Positions 1-7,034 of a DNA stretch of 10,477 nucleotides are shown piece after piece (position 1 is the first letter of the stretch; each line of letters starts with the position of its first letter). The translations under genes and the position numbers were made by a program. Origin of the DNA: Phoronis pallida (lineage: Eukaryota; Phoronida; Phoronidae); contig JAOXYC010237237.1 in assembly GCA_028565715.1 (NCBI GenBank), forward strand, positions 1 through 10,477, in the 5' to 3' direction. The notes beneath the pieces are model-generated. The model made no database searches, was not told the origin of the DNA, and saw nothing but the letters and a program-made list of their open reading frames with translations.

Positions 1-98
1 TTTTCCCTGTTTGAACAGGGAAAACGTGGAATATTTTCCCTGTTTTCCCTGTTTTGGAACAGGGACAACGTGGAAAACGTGGAAAATTTTCACCCGGG
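1..98. repeat. Left flanking DNA: short inverted and direct repeats
   Basis: No gene is seen. Positions 1-11 and 14-24 are perfect inverted 11-mers around a 2-nt loop, and 47-53 pairs with 58-64 in a second hairpin of the same sequence type (ccctgtt/aacaggg). An aacgtgga-type 8-mer recurs at about 23, 68 and 77. The stretch does not resemble the sequence that precedes the equivalent point in the 3' LTR (10205-10243), so it is taken as host DNA or a different repeat, not LTR. Confidence 0.6.
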
Positions 99-111
99 TA
101 TGATTGCTTCA
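99..111 (+). repeat. Remnant of the 5' LTR (last 13 bp)
   Basis: Thirteen bases ending in CA are identical to the last 13 bases of the 3' LTR (10244-10256). The next two bases also match, probably by chance, because on this side they begin the gap and primer-binding site. A TGG-initiated primer-binding site starts 2 bases after the CA, which is where a 5' LTR should end. Everything further 5' in the LTR is missing. Confidence 0.75.
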
Positions 112-112
112 G

Positions 113-130
113 TGGCGTAGTTGGCAAAAT
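113..130 (+). other. Primer-binding site, probable tRNA-Ser
   Basis: The site begins with TGG (complement of the tRNA CCA end) one base after the LTR remnant. The complement of 113-126 is the 3' end of a eukaryotic tRNA-Ser whose acceptor strand ends ...GACTACG-CCA, with one mismatch at 122. Positions 127-130 pair poorly. The tRNA-Ser end is recalled from general knowledge and was not aligned here. This is where minus-strand DNA synthesis would start. Confidence 0.75.
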
Positions 131-625
131 ATTTGTTTATTTTGTAATAGTATTTCATAGAACTGTTGGGAGGAGAGGGGAGAAAGATATATATATATTT
201 ATATGTGTATTTTTTTTTTTCCTTTCTTTTTTCAACGGTACCGGGCCAAAAATTGGTTACGGTAATTAATGACAGGGTGGTCATTAATTCAACTTAGTTG
301 TTTTGTTTGTGCGAATGGTTTGGTAATATTGGACGGAGTCGCAGGTTGCAGCCCTGTCGTTGAATTATACATTTGAGTCAACGGTGTCAAGCAGCCAGGT
401 TGATAAATTGGTTCTTGATATTGCATAATATAGTGGACGCTCTAAATGGGGGTCGCGTATTTCTTGAATTAGGAAGTGTATGCGTGTGTACGGGCGTTGC
501 CAGTGTAAATGAGTCGGAGTTAGTATTTTGTAAATAAAACTATTGTATTTTTGTCATTTGTTTGTTTGTTTTTCTATTTATTTGAATTGAGCGTGCTTAA
601 TAAATAACGTATAATTATCTACTGT
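131..625 (+). other. Untranslated leader between primer-binding site and gag
   Basis: About 495 bases without a convincing ORF. It holds an AT-rich stretch (188-208), a T/C tract (209-231), a perfect 10-bp inverted repeat at 264-273/280-289 around a 6-nt loop, and T/G-rich sequence at 541-580 just after an AATAAA at 533-538. Several short upstream ATGs are present (for example near 314, 480 and 509). In retroelements this stretch usually carries packaging or dimerisation signals; the 264-289 hairpin is the best candidate, by position only. Confidence 0.6.
264..289. repeat. Leader hairpin, 10-bp perfect stem
   Basis: Positions 264-273 and 280-289 are exact reverse complements separated by six bases. 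The stem is A/T-rich with a GAC/GTC top. It lies between the primer-binding site and gag, where RNA packaging or dimerisation structures often occur; that role is inference. Confidence 0.5.
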
Positions 626-2392
626 ATGATGGAGGCCATTCCGATTAATACTTGTCTCCCCTCGGAGCTGTTGAAAATTCCGGGTATGAAAGAGTCATTT
701 ATTGAAACTATTGTGGAATTTCGGCGGGGTCACCCCATTACTAGAAACAATGTGAGATTGTTGGTGCCCGAGTGGAAAATCACCCGTATGATGATGGGTC
801 ACATAGATTTTGTTGTACCAGATGATCACAAAATCGATACATCGTCAGCGGAAAATACACCGGCTAGAAATAATTCTCTTCCAGGAAGTTTACAGCGTGT
901 GGCCGATATTTCTGATCGTTTGAATATTGATTCACAGGGTCTAACAACTAGTAGTCCTGTGAAATCGTCACCTCGTTTCCGGGGATTGCCCATAAGAATG
1001 GCGAATGGAGCGGGGGCAAGCAACAGGGGGTTTCAACCTTCTACGGGCGATAATGGGGGACGTTCTGGGGTATTATTTAGAGAGGATAATGATAACTTTA
1101 TGCGTCGATCTGTGCCCGGATCTGTCACGGGACAAGATGGCAGACGGTCATCAACGGATGACAATGAAGCGCGTTCTAATGTTTTCACAAGATCTAGTTA
1201 TCAAAATCTGGGTAACCAACAAAGACCTAGGGTACCGACGTTGACACCTAGGTCAGAGACTCACGCGCCTAGTTTCCTTACCTTTTCAGGGAGGAAAGGA
1301 AATTGGGATTTTTTCAAGTGGCAATTTAATAAGATTGCACGGTCTAATTTTTGGAATCATGAAAAATGCTTGTTGGAACTGACCCTGTGTCTCACAGGAG
1401 ACGCGGAACGTATTGTGTATGCTCTGATTCGCCAAGATAGTGACGTTCAATATGACGAGGTAATTAGACAATTAGATAGGCGTTACGGTACCGCGGGGGA
1501 TGAAGCGGGCTTATACCAGATGGATTTTAATTCATCATACCAAAATCCTCAGGAGTCGGTTGAAGAGTGGGCGGACTGTTTGAACGACATTTACATTCGC
1601 GCATTTCCGGATACTATTGAAACAAATGAAGCGCAAGAGGTTATGCGTTTTATTATTGGGTTACACGATAAAACGTTGGCCCAGAGAGTGATGGAAAAAC
1701 GATTTAATAGTTTCATTGAAGCGGTAGAGTATGCCAAGTTCTCCGTGAGAGCTCATAATGTCATTTTGAGGGGTAGTGGTAGTAGTAATTCTGTTGAATA
1801 CGCAAATATTCGACAATCCAATGTGGGAAAGAGACAGAAATTAGACTTTGTTCCGATTACTCCTCAGGAACAAAATCGTACTGTCTCAAGTAAGATAGAG
1901 GAAGATGTAAAAATGCTAAAAGAGGAGAATTTGAAGTTAAATGGAAAATTTAACCAATTGTCTTCAGAAGTGACAGGGTTATCGTCGACCGTTTCATCTT
2001 TGTCCAATGATATGAAAACTGGTTTCAGGGAAATGTCCGAAAATTTCTCTAGAGTTTTGTCTTGTGTGGGGCCAAAAACAGACGCGCATCCGGTTTCCCC
2101 AGCCAGACCGAGATGGCGTTCTCCTTACAGGTCACCAAGGCGTGAGAATGTCTCCTGTTATGAATGTGGCTCATTAAACCATCTGAGACCCCAATGTCCA
2201 TTATTGATTAAAGCATGTTACGAGTGTGGGGATAGTAGTCATTTAAGACCTAATTGTCCGAAACTGAATAAACCCCCTCTTTGCGGAGGATGTGGTCAAG
2301 TGGGCCATTATCAGGCCGACTGTTCCGTCAAAAATGTCAGACGAATGGGTACTGAGCATTTAAACGGAAACGGACTGGAGGAGGAGGCCTAA
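626..2392 (+). CDS. gag: Gag polyprotein
   Basis: A 588-residue structural polyprotein that would bind and package the element's RNA in cytoplasmic particles. Residues about 5-50 (I-N-T-C...L-L-K-I-P-G...I-V-E-F-R) resemble a ComEA-like helix-hairpin-helix. Residues about 80-210 are Ser/Arg/Asn-rich and probably disordered. Residues about 215-377 are a Ty3/gypsy capsid domain (F-S-G-x4-W-x2-F at its start, then Y-G and F-I-x-G-L). Residues about 420-480 look like a coiled coil. Three C-x2-C-x4-H-x4-C knuckles lie at 511-524, 531-544 and 553-566. ATG 626 is followed at once by a second ATG (629) in better context; either could be used. The stop at 2390-2392 falls in the loop of the frameshift pseudoknot. 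Confidence 0.93.
   Translation: MMEAIPINTCLPSELLKIPGMKESFIETIVEFRRGHPITRNNVRLLVPEWKITRMMMGHIDFVVPDDHKIDTSSAENTPARNNSLPGSLQRVADISDRLNIDSQGLTTSSPVKSSPRFRGLPIRMANGAGASNRGFQPSTGDNGGRSGVLFREDNDNFMRRSVPGSVTGQDGRRSSTDDNEARSNVFTRSSYQNLGNQQRPRVPTLTPRSETHAPSFLTFSGRKGNWDFFKWQFNKIARSNFWNHEKCLLELTLCLTGDAERIVYALIRQDSDVQYDEVIRQLDRRYGTAGDEAGLYQMDFNSSYQNPQESVEEWADCLNDIYIRAFPDTIETNEAQEVMRFIIGLHDKTLAQRVMEKRFNSFIEAVEYAKFSVRAHNVILRGSGSSNSVEYANIRQSNVGKRQKLDFVPITPQEQNRTVSSKIEEDVKMLKEENLKLNGKFNQLSSEVTGLSSTVSSLSNDMKTGFREMSENFSRVLSCVGPKTDAHPVSPARPRWRSPYRSPRRENVSCYECGSLNHLRPQCPLLIKACYECGDSSHLRPNCPKLNKPPLCGGCGQVGHYQADCSVKNVRRMGTEHLNGNGLEEEA
2359..2365 (+). promoter_or_regulatory. -1 ribosomal frameshift slippery heptamer (T TTA AAC)
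   Basis: The heptamer sits in the gag frame as T-TTA-AAC, the X-XXY-YYZ arrangement needed for simultaneous -1 slippage of two tRNAs. UUUAAAC is among the most efficient known slippery sequences, used by coronaviruses. It lies inside the 37-nt window (2356-2392) where both gag and the -1 pol frame are open: the pol frame has a TGA at 2353-2355 and gag stops at 2390-2392. Slippage here places residue 580 of Gag in frame with pol. Confidence 0.92.
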
Positions 2393-5300
2393 CTCCAGTC
2401 CGCAAATCCTCTGATCGACGGGGCCTCCTGGAGGAAAAACTGACTTCCTTGGTGGAAATGACCGGGTATATAAAAAAACAAATGAAAAATAAATTTAAGC
2501 ATCAAATGGTTTCGAAATCTAATCAATGTAGTAATTCAACCGCCGGTATTCAAACCAATGAGTACAGTTCCTTCGTTTCTGATAAATCGGTACAGACTGA
2601 TTTCATTTCCAGTTTTCATGATTATGTAGAGAATAACAAAATTAGTCAGGATTTTTCTTTGAATAAAAGTGAGTCCACAATGATTCCTGATCAAGACCTT
2701 GCCCTCCAGGGGGTTCCGTTGAATCATCAAGTTACTGGAGAGGATACAAACAACACGGGTAGCGAATCCATGGGTTCGGTACCCTCGGAGATATCTTTGT
2801 CATTTGACGATTCGGATGGGAGCAGCGAGAACAGTAATGAAGATCTTTCATTTTTTCCGGGCAATAATTTGACAGGTGATCAAACTAAAGCAATCAATGA
2901 GGAGGGTCTTGGTGAATCGGAAAAAGTAATAAAACTGTTCCCGTCAAATAAACCGCTACCTACGGGGTTAAATGATAAAGATTTGAATACAGTAGGGATA
3001 AAAAAATTGGCATCGGGAAATATGTATTATATTCCGATAATTTTGGATAACATAAAGATAAATGCTATAATTGATTGTGGCGCGGATACAACCGTTATCT
3101 CTTCACGTTTGTATAAATTGCTACAAAATGTAAAACGGGTTAGTGATGTAAAAGTGAATACTGCTGGTGCGGATATGTCAATGGCAGGTTTCCGAACTAA
3201 CTTAGTAAATATTTCTATTCATGATCAGAAGTATGTTTCCAATCTGGTGGTATCAGATATATATGATGACTGTTTGCTGGGGTTAGATATCATGAAACAG
3301 ATAGGCACAGTTATTGACATGATAAATGATAAGATTACATTGGGTAAGACTTTCATGGATATGATTTTTGGAGTACCATCTAGGCATATACCAAAGGTAA
3401 CATTGGATACTAATGTTACTATACAGGCGAATACGGTGAAACGCGTTTCGGCAGTTGATTTTCCGTTGAAGGGATCTTCTGTTATATTTGAGCCGGATGA
3501 TCGTTTAGATCCTCGAGTGTTGATACCATATTCTGTTCATATTCCAAATGTCAGTATGCCGTATTTGTATATTTTCAATCCAACTGAGTTCATAGTAAAG
3601 CTCAAGAAAGATTCGATATTAGGTTATCTTGAATATGCTCAGGAAGACGGACAAGAAGGGGTCGAAGGGGATATCGAGGATAATACCTTTGTGAGAAAGT
3701 TAGAATCGGTCAATGCGGATAGTGATCAGTTACCGGAAAAACTACAGACTCTTTTCGCGAATTCGTCAGGTTCTTTGGAACATGTAATAGACACTGGCGA
3801 CGAAGGGCCTATAAAAATGGCGATGCGTAGAACACCAAGTTGCTTTGTTAATGAAGAAAAGGAACACATCGATAAAATGCTTAAAGCGGGTGTGATTATT
3901 CCATCTCAGAGTGAGTGGGCGGCTGCTCCGGTATTGATTCGAAAGACGGACGGTTCAGTTAGGTATTGCATTGATTACCGCGCCTTGAATAAAATTACCA
4001 AAAAAGATGCTTGGCCATTACCACTAATAGAAGAGTGCATAGATTTATTGTCGGGAAATGTTTGGTTTAGTAAGTTAGACGCCAATTCAGCGTATTGGCA
4101 AGTTAAAATTCGCGAAGAAGACCGGAAAAAAAAGGCATTTATTTCAAAATATGGACTCTTTGAGTTCAAGTCTATGCCTTTTGGGTTATGTGGAGCACCA
4201 AGCACCTTTTCAAGAGCGATGAGTTTGGTCTTAAGAGGGTTAAATTGGAATACGGTTTTAGCGTTCCTCGATGATATTTTGGTGTTGGGTTCAAGTTTTA
4301 TTGATCATTTAAAGAACATCAGGGATGTCTTTGAGAGATTCCGAAAATACCAGCTTAAACTGAAGCCGAAGAAATGTGCATTGTTTCAGAGTAGGGTTGA
4401 GTTCCTAGGTCGTTGGGTTGGTCCAGATGGGATTGAAATGGGGGATGAAAATGTCGAGAAAGTGAAAAATTGGCCTATACCAAAGAGTAAAAAACAATGT
4501 CAGAGTTATTTAGGTTTCGCCAATTATCATAGGGGGTTCATAAATGATTTTGCAAAAATGGCTATTCCGTTATATCAGGTAACGGGGTCGACATCTTTCA
4601 AATGGCAAGAACCACAACAGAAGGCTTTTGAGGAACTCAAAACTGCTTTGATAAATCCACCGGTATTGGCCCTCCCGAATAGCACTGATGAATTCATACT
4701 GGATTGCGATGCTTCGGATTACGCGATTGGCGCTTGCTTGTCGCAAATTCAGGGGGGGGAAGAGAAAGTAATATCCTACGCTAGCATAGCTCTTTGCAAG
4801 GAGCAAAGACGGTATTGTACAACGCGTAAGGAACTCTTGGCCGTGGTTAAGTTTACCCATCACTACAGACACCATCTCTTAGGAAGAAAGTTTAAAGTTA
4901 GGACAGATCATTCTAGTTTGACTTGGTTATTAAGCTTCAAGTCTCCAACTGGTCAGATTGCCAGATGGATCCTTCAGTTACAACAATTTGGGGGGATGGA
5001 GATAGTTTATCGCCCAGGACGCAAACATGTCAACGCGGATGCGTTATCCAGAATATCAGATGACATGTGTCCAAATTACAAACTTGGCATTAAATTAGAA
5101 GACTTACCGTGTCGGGGGTGTTCAAAGTGTGTCAAGGCTCATCAAAACTGGTATCAGTTTTGTGCGGAGGTTGATGATACCATTCCCTTGGCATACCGGC
5201 CTATGGTGCCGATGATAGACAAATCCGTAGAAACAGTTTCCTTGCGTGAGATAACGGGTTTCACTCCGGACAGTATACTCAATAAAAATGGGGAAGATAT

Positions 5301-6996
5301 CCAACGTTATATCGATCACAATTTAGAGTTGGGGGAGGAGGACTTTACTCTAACAATTCAATCCCCGGGCTCTTCTCGTGTGTCTGTTGACGAATGTTTT
5401 GTATTGCATGAATCTACCGTTTCAGAAGAGGTGTCGGTAAGGGAGTTGTCATCTAAGAATGATTGCAATTACATCGAGGCTATATCGTTGGAGGAAATCG
5501 CGAAAAAACAGCGTGAGGATAAGGATTTGGATTTTATTTTTGAGTGGTTACATAACTGGGTATTGCCATCGGAACATATCAAATTTTTAGCTAGTCCAGC
5601 TGCAAAATTTTACCTTACTAATAAGGAAAGATTTGAGTTAGAAAACGATATGTTGTTTTGGAATCCTCCTGATGATGAGGTAAATAAATTATTAGTGGTC
5701 CCAAAACAATTACGGGAGGAGGTTCTCAAATGTTGTCACGATTTACCATCTGCGGGTCACCAGGGTGTATCCAGAACCACTCAGAAGGTTAAATCCAGAT
5801 TCTTTTGGAGAAATTTGGCACAAGACGTGGAGTTGTATGTTGGGTCTTGTTGTGTGTGTAATAAAAACAAAAAAGGCCCGGGTAGGTACGGTAGATACCC
5901 ACTAATTAGGTATCATGCTGGTGCTCCTATGGAGAGAGTCCATTTGGATTTCCTAGGTCCTTTACCAATTACAAATCGGGGGAATCAATACATCTTGATG
6001 ATCGTTGACCAGTTTACAAAATGGGTCGAATGTGTGCCGACGGAATCGCAAACGGCAGAAGTCACGGCTCTCGCGGCAGTTAATCAATTTTTCTCCAGAT
6101 TTGGTTTCCCTTTCCAGGTGTTTACCGATCAGGGTAGAAATTTTGAGAGCACGTTGTTTCGAAAAATCTGTGAATTGTTACAAATTCACAAAAGTAGGAC
6201 AACGCCGTACAGGCCGTCATCTAACGGTCAGGTAGAAAGATATAATCGCACTTTAATGGATGCCGTTCGGTGTTTTGTGGGTGATCATCAAGAAGACTGG
6301 GATTTGTATATAGCACAGATAGCGGGTGCTATGCGTGCGTCAGTCAACAGAAATACAGGGTTTACTCCAAACATGTTAATGTTGGGACGGGAAACAACGC
6401 AACCGGTCAATCTGATAATACCATCTCCGCAGTCAGAGTCAGAGTCTGAGTTGGAATACGTCAAAAAATTGAGAAAAGCTATGAATAACGCGCATGAAAT
6501 TGCCAGAAACGTATTGGAAACCTCCCAGAAACGTCAAAAGAAAGATTATGATCTTAAAGTTTTTGTAAATCAGTATAAGGTTGGAGACGTCGTATATGTT
6601 ATTGATTCCGCTACTAAACCGGGAAAAAGTCGAAAATTGTCAAAACCGTGGAAGGGACCGGCTCTGGTTTTAGATGTGTTAACTCCGTATTTGTATAGAC
6701 TCAGATTAAATAATTCGGTTTTCACAGCTAACCATGACCGTTTAAAACTATGCAAGGACCGGCCTGATACTTTGCCTGATTGGATTCAACGTTCTCTGAA
6801 TATCTATCATAGTCAAACGCCTACTATTGATTCACTGTGGTGCATCTGTCGCAAACCTGATCACGGCGGATTTATGATCCAGTGTGATGGGTGCGACGAA
6901 TGGTATCACGGTGAATGCGTCAATTTCACTGCAAATGATGCCATGCACATGGACACTTATTTGTGTTCAATTTGTGTGGTAGGAAAGGGTAACTAG
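2365..6996 (+). CDS. pol: Pol polyprotein: PR-RT-RNase H-IN-PHD, made as a Gag-Pol frameshift fusion
   Basis: About 1,543 residues follow the frameshift; the first in-frame ATG is only at 2458, so frameshifting is the likely route. An acidic, Ser-rich linker precedes the retropepsin at about 3020-3300 (D-C-G at 3073-3081, L-L-G-L-D near its end). RT spans about 3860-4400, with the polymerase motif F-L-D-D (4264-4275). RNase H spans about 4690-5050 (D at 4708, ending D-A-L-S-R). A linker with C-x2-C-x2-C (about 5110-5127) follows. Integrase has an HHCC zinc site (about 5735-5865) and a DDE core: Asp 5947, Asp 6127 and Glu 6235, with 35 residues between the last two. A GPY/F-like module (about 6570-6740) and a C4HC3 PHD finger (6841-6975) end the protein. 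No internal stop is seen, so it looks functional. The DCG protease triad is unusual; DTG or DSG is normal. Confidence 0.93.
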   Translation, partial: RKRTGGGGLTPVRKSSDRRGLLEEKLTSLVEMTGYIKKQMKNKFKHQMVSKSNQCSNSTAGIQTNEYSSFVSDKSVQTDFISSFHDYVENNKISQDFSLNKSESTMIPDQDLALQGVPLNHQVTGEDTNNTGSESMGSVPSEISLSFDDSDGSSENSNEDLSFFPGNNLTGDQTKAINEEGLGESEKVIKLFPSNKPLPTGLNDKDLNTVGIKKLASGNMYYIPIILDNIKINAIIDCGADTTVISSRLYKLLQNVKRVSDVKVNTAGADMSMAGFRTNLVNISIHDQKYVSNLVVSDIYDDCLLGLDIMKQIGTVIDMINDKITLGKTFMDMIFGVPSRHIPKVTLDTNVTIQANTVKRVSAVDFPLKGSSVIFEPDDRLDPRVLIPYSVHIPNVSMPYLYIFNPTEFIVKLKKDSILGYLEYAQEDGQEGVEGDIEDNTFVRKLESVNADSDQLPEKLQTLFANSSGSLEHVIDTGDEGPIKMAMRRTPSCFVNEEKEHIDKMLKAGVIIPSQSEWAAAPVLIRKTDGSVRYCIDYRALNKITKKDAWPLPLIEECIDLLSGNVWFSKLDANSAYWQVKIREEDRKKKAFISKYGLFEFKSMPFGLCGAPSTFSRAMSLVLRGLNWNTVLAFLDDILVLGSSFIDHLKNIRDVFERFRKYQLKLKPKKCALFQSRVEFLGRWVGPDGIEMGDENVEKVKNWPIPKSKKQCQSYLGFANYHRGFINDFAKMAIPLYQVTGSTSFKWQEPQQKAFEELKTALINPPVLALPNSTDEFILDCDASDYAIGACLSQIQGGEEKVISYASIALCKEQRRYCTTRKELLAVVKFTHHYRHHLLGRKFKVRTDHSSLTWLLSFKSPTGQIARWILQLQQFGGMEIVYRPGRKHVNADALSRISDDMCPNYKLGIKLEDLPCRGCSKCVKAHQNWYQFCAEVDDTIPLAYRPMVPMIDKSVETVSLREITGFTPDSILNKNGEDIQRYIDHNLELGEEDFTLTIQSPGSSRVSVDECFVLHESTVSEEVSVRELSSKNDCNYIEAISLEEIAKKQREDKDLDFIFEWLHNWVLPSEHIKFLASPAAKFYLTNKERFELENDMLFWNPPDDEVNKLLVVPKQLREEVLKCCHDLPSAGHQGVSRTTQKVKSRFFWRNLAQDVELYVGSCCVCNKNKKGPGRYGRYPLIRYHAGAPMERVHLDFLGPLPITNRGNQYILMIVDQFTKWVECVPTESQTAEVTALAAVNQFFSRFGFPFQVFTDQGRNFESTLFRKICELLQIHKSRTTPYRPSSNGQVERYNRTLMDAVRCFVGDHQEDWDLYIAQIAGAMRASVNRNTGFTPNMLMLGRETTQPVNLIIPSPQSESESELEYVKKLRKAMNNAHEIARNVLETSQKRQKKDYDLKVFVNQYKVGDVVYVIDSATKPGKSRKLSKPWKGPALVLDVLTPYLYRLRLNNSVFTANHDRLKLCKDRPDTLPDWIQRSLNIYHSQTPTIDSLWCICRKPDHGGFMIQCDGCDEWYHGECVNFTANDAMHMDTYLCSICVVGKGN
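2371..2429 (+). promoter_or_regulatory. Predicted H-type pseudoknot stimulating the -1 frameshift
   Basis: Stem 1 pairs 2371-2380 with 2393-2402 (10 perfect base pairs) and closes a 12-nt loop that contains the gag stop codon. Eight loop bases, 2382-2389, are perfectly complementary to 2422-2429 (plus a possible G-U pair), forming stem 2 of an H-type pseudoknot. The 5-nt spacer from the slippery heptamer (2366-2370) is in the range that works in known frameshift signals. The pairings are read directly from the sequence; folding was not computed. Confidence 0.85.
6838..6981 (+). other. PHD finger at the C-terminus of integrase
   Basis: The segment fits C4HC3: C-x-C at the start, C-D-G-C, then W-Y-H-x2-C, and a final C-x2-C. 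The C-R-K-P-D and F-M-I-x-C-D-x-C-x-E-W pattern resembles PHD fingers of CFP1/PHF8 type, which bind histone H3 trimethylated on lysine 4. The Met and Trp positions that form the methyl-lysine cage in that group are present. It takes the place of the chromodomain found at the integrase end of chromoviruses, so a role in choosing integration sites is a reasonable inference. Confidence 0.85.
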
Positions 6997-7024
6997 TAAT
7001 CTTGTTGTTTCTTTCTTTTTACAG
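6990..7024 (+). promoter_or_regulatory. 3' splice site upstream of the TatD ORF
   Basis: A long pyrimidine-rich run (7001-7020) ends in ACAG at 7021-7024, a near-ideal animal splice acceptor. A possible branch point (taact, 6990-6994) lies about 30 bases upstream. It begins just inside the end of pol, and the first ATG of the next ORF lies 11 bases after the AG. This is how env is usually expressed in retroviruses and errantiviruses. The matching donor is seen in the 3' LTR at 10228-10236. Confidence 0.78.
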
Positions 7025-7034
7025 TATCAAGTCC

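Noticed and set aside
54-284. Short ORFs on both strands at 54-269 and 90-284
   Set aside because: They cross the LTR remnant, primer-binding site and T-rich leader, and encode low-complexity peptides with no domain.
2449-2460. Separate start of pol at 2449
   Set aside because: The codon at 2449 is TTG, and the first ATG is at 2458. The frame is open back to 2356 and a full -1 frameshift signal lies in the overlap, so pol is read as a Gag-Pol fusion.
7002-7034. Start of the TatD ORF at 7002
   Set aside because: The codon is TTG within the pyrimidine tract of the splice site. The first ATG, 7035, lies just after the AG.
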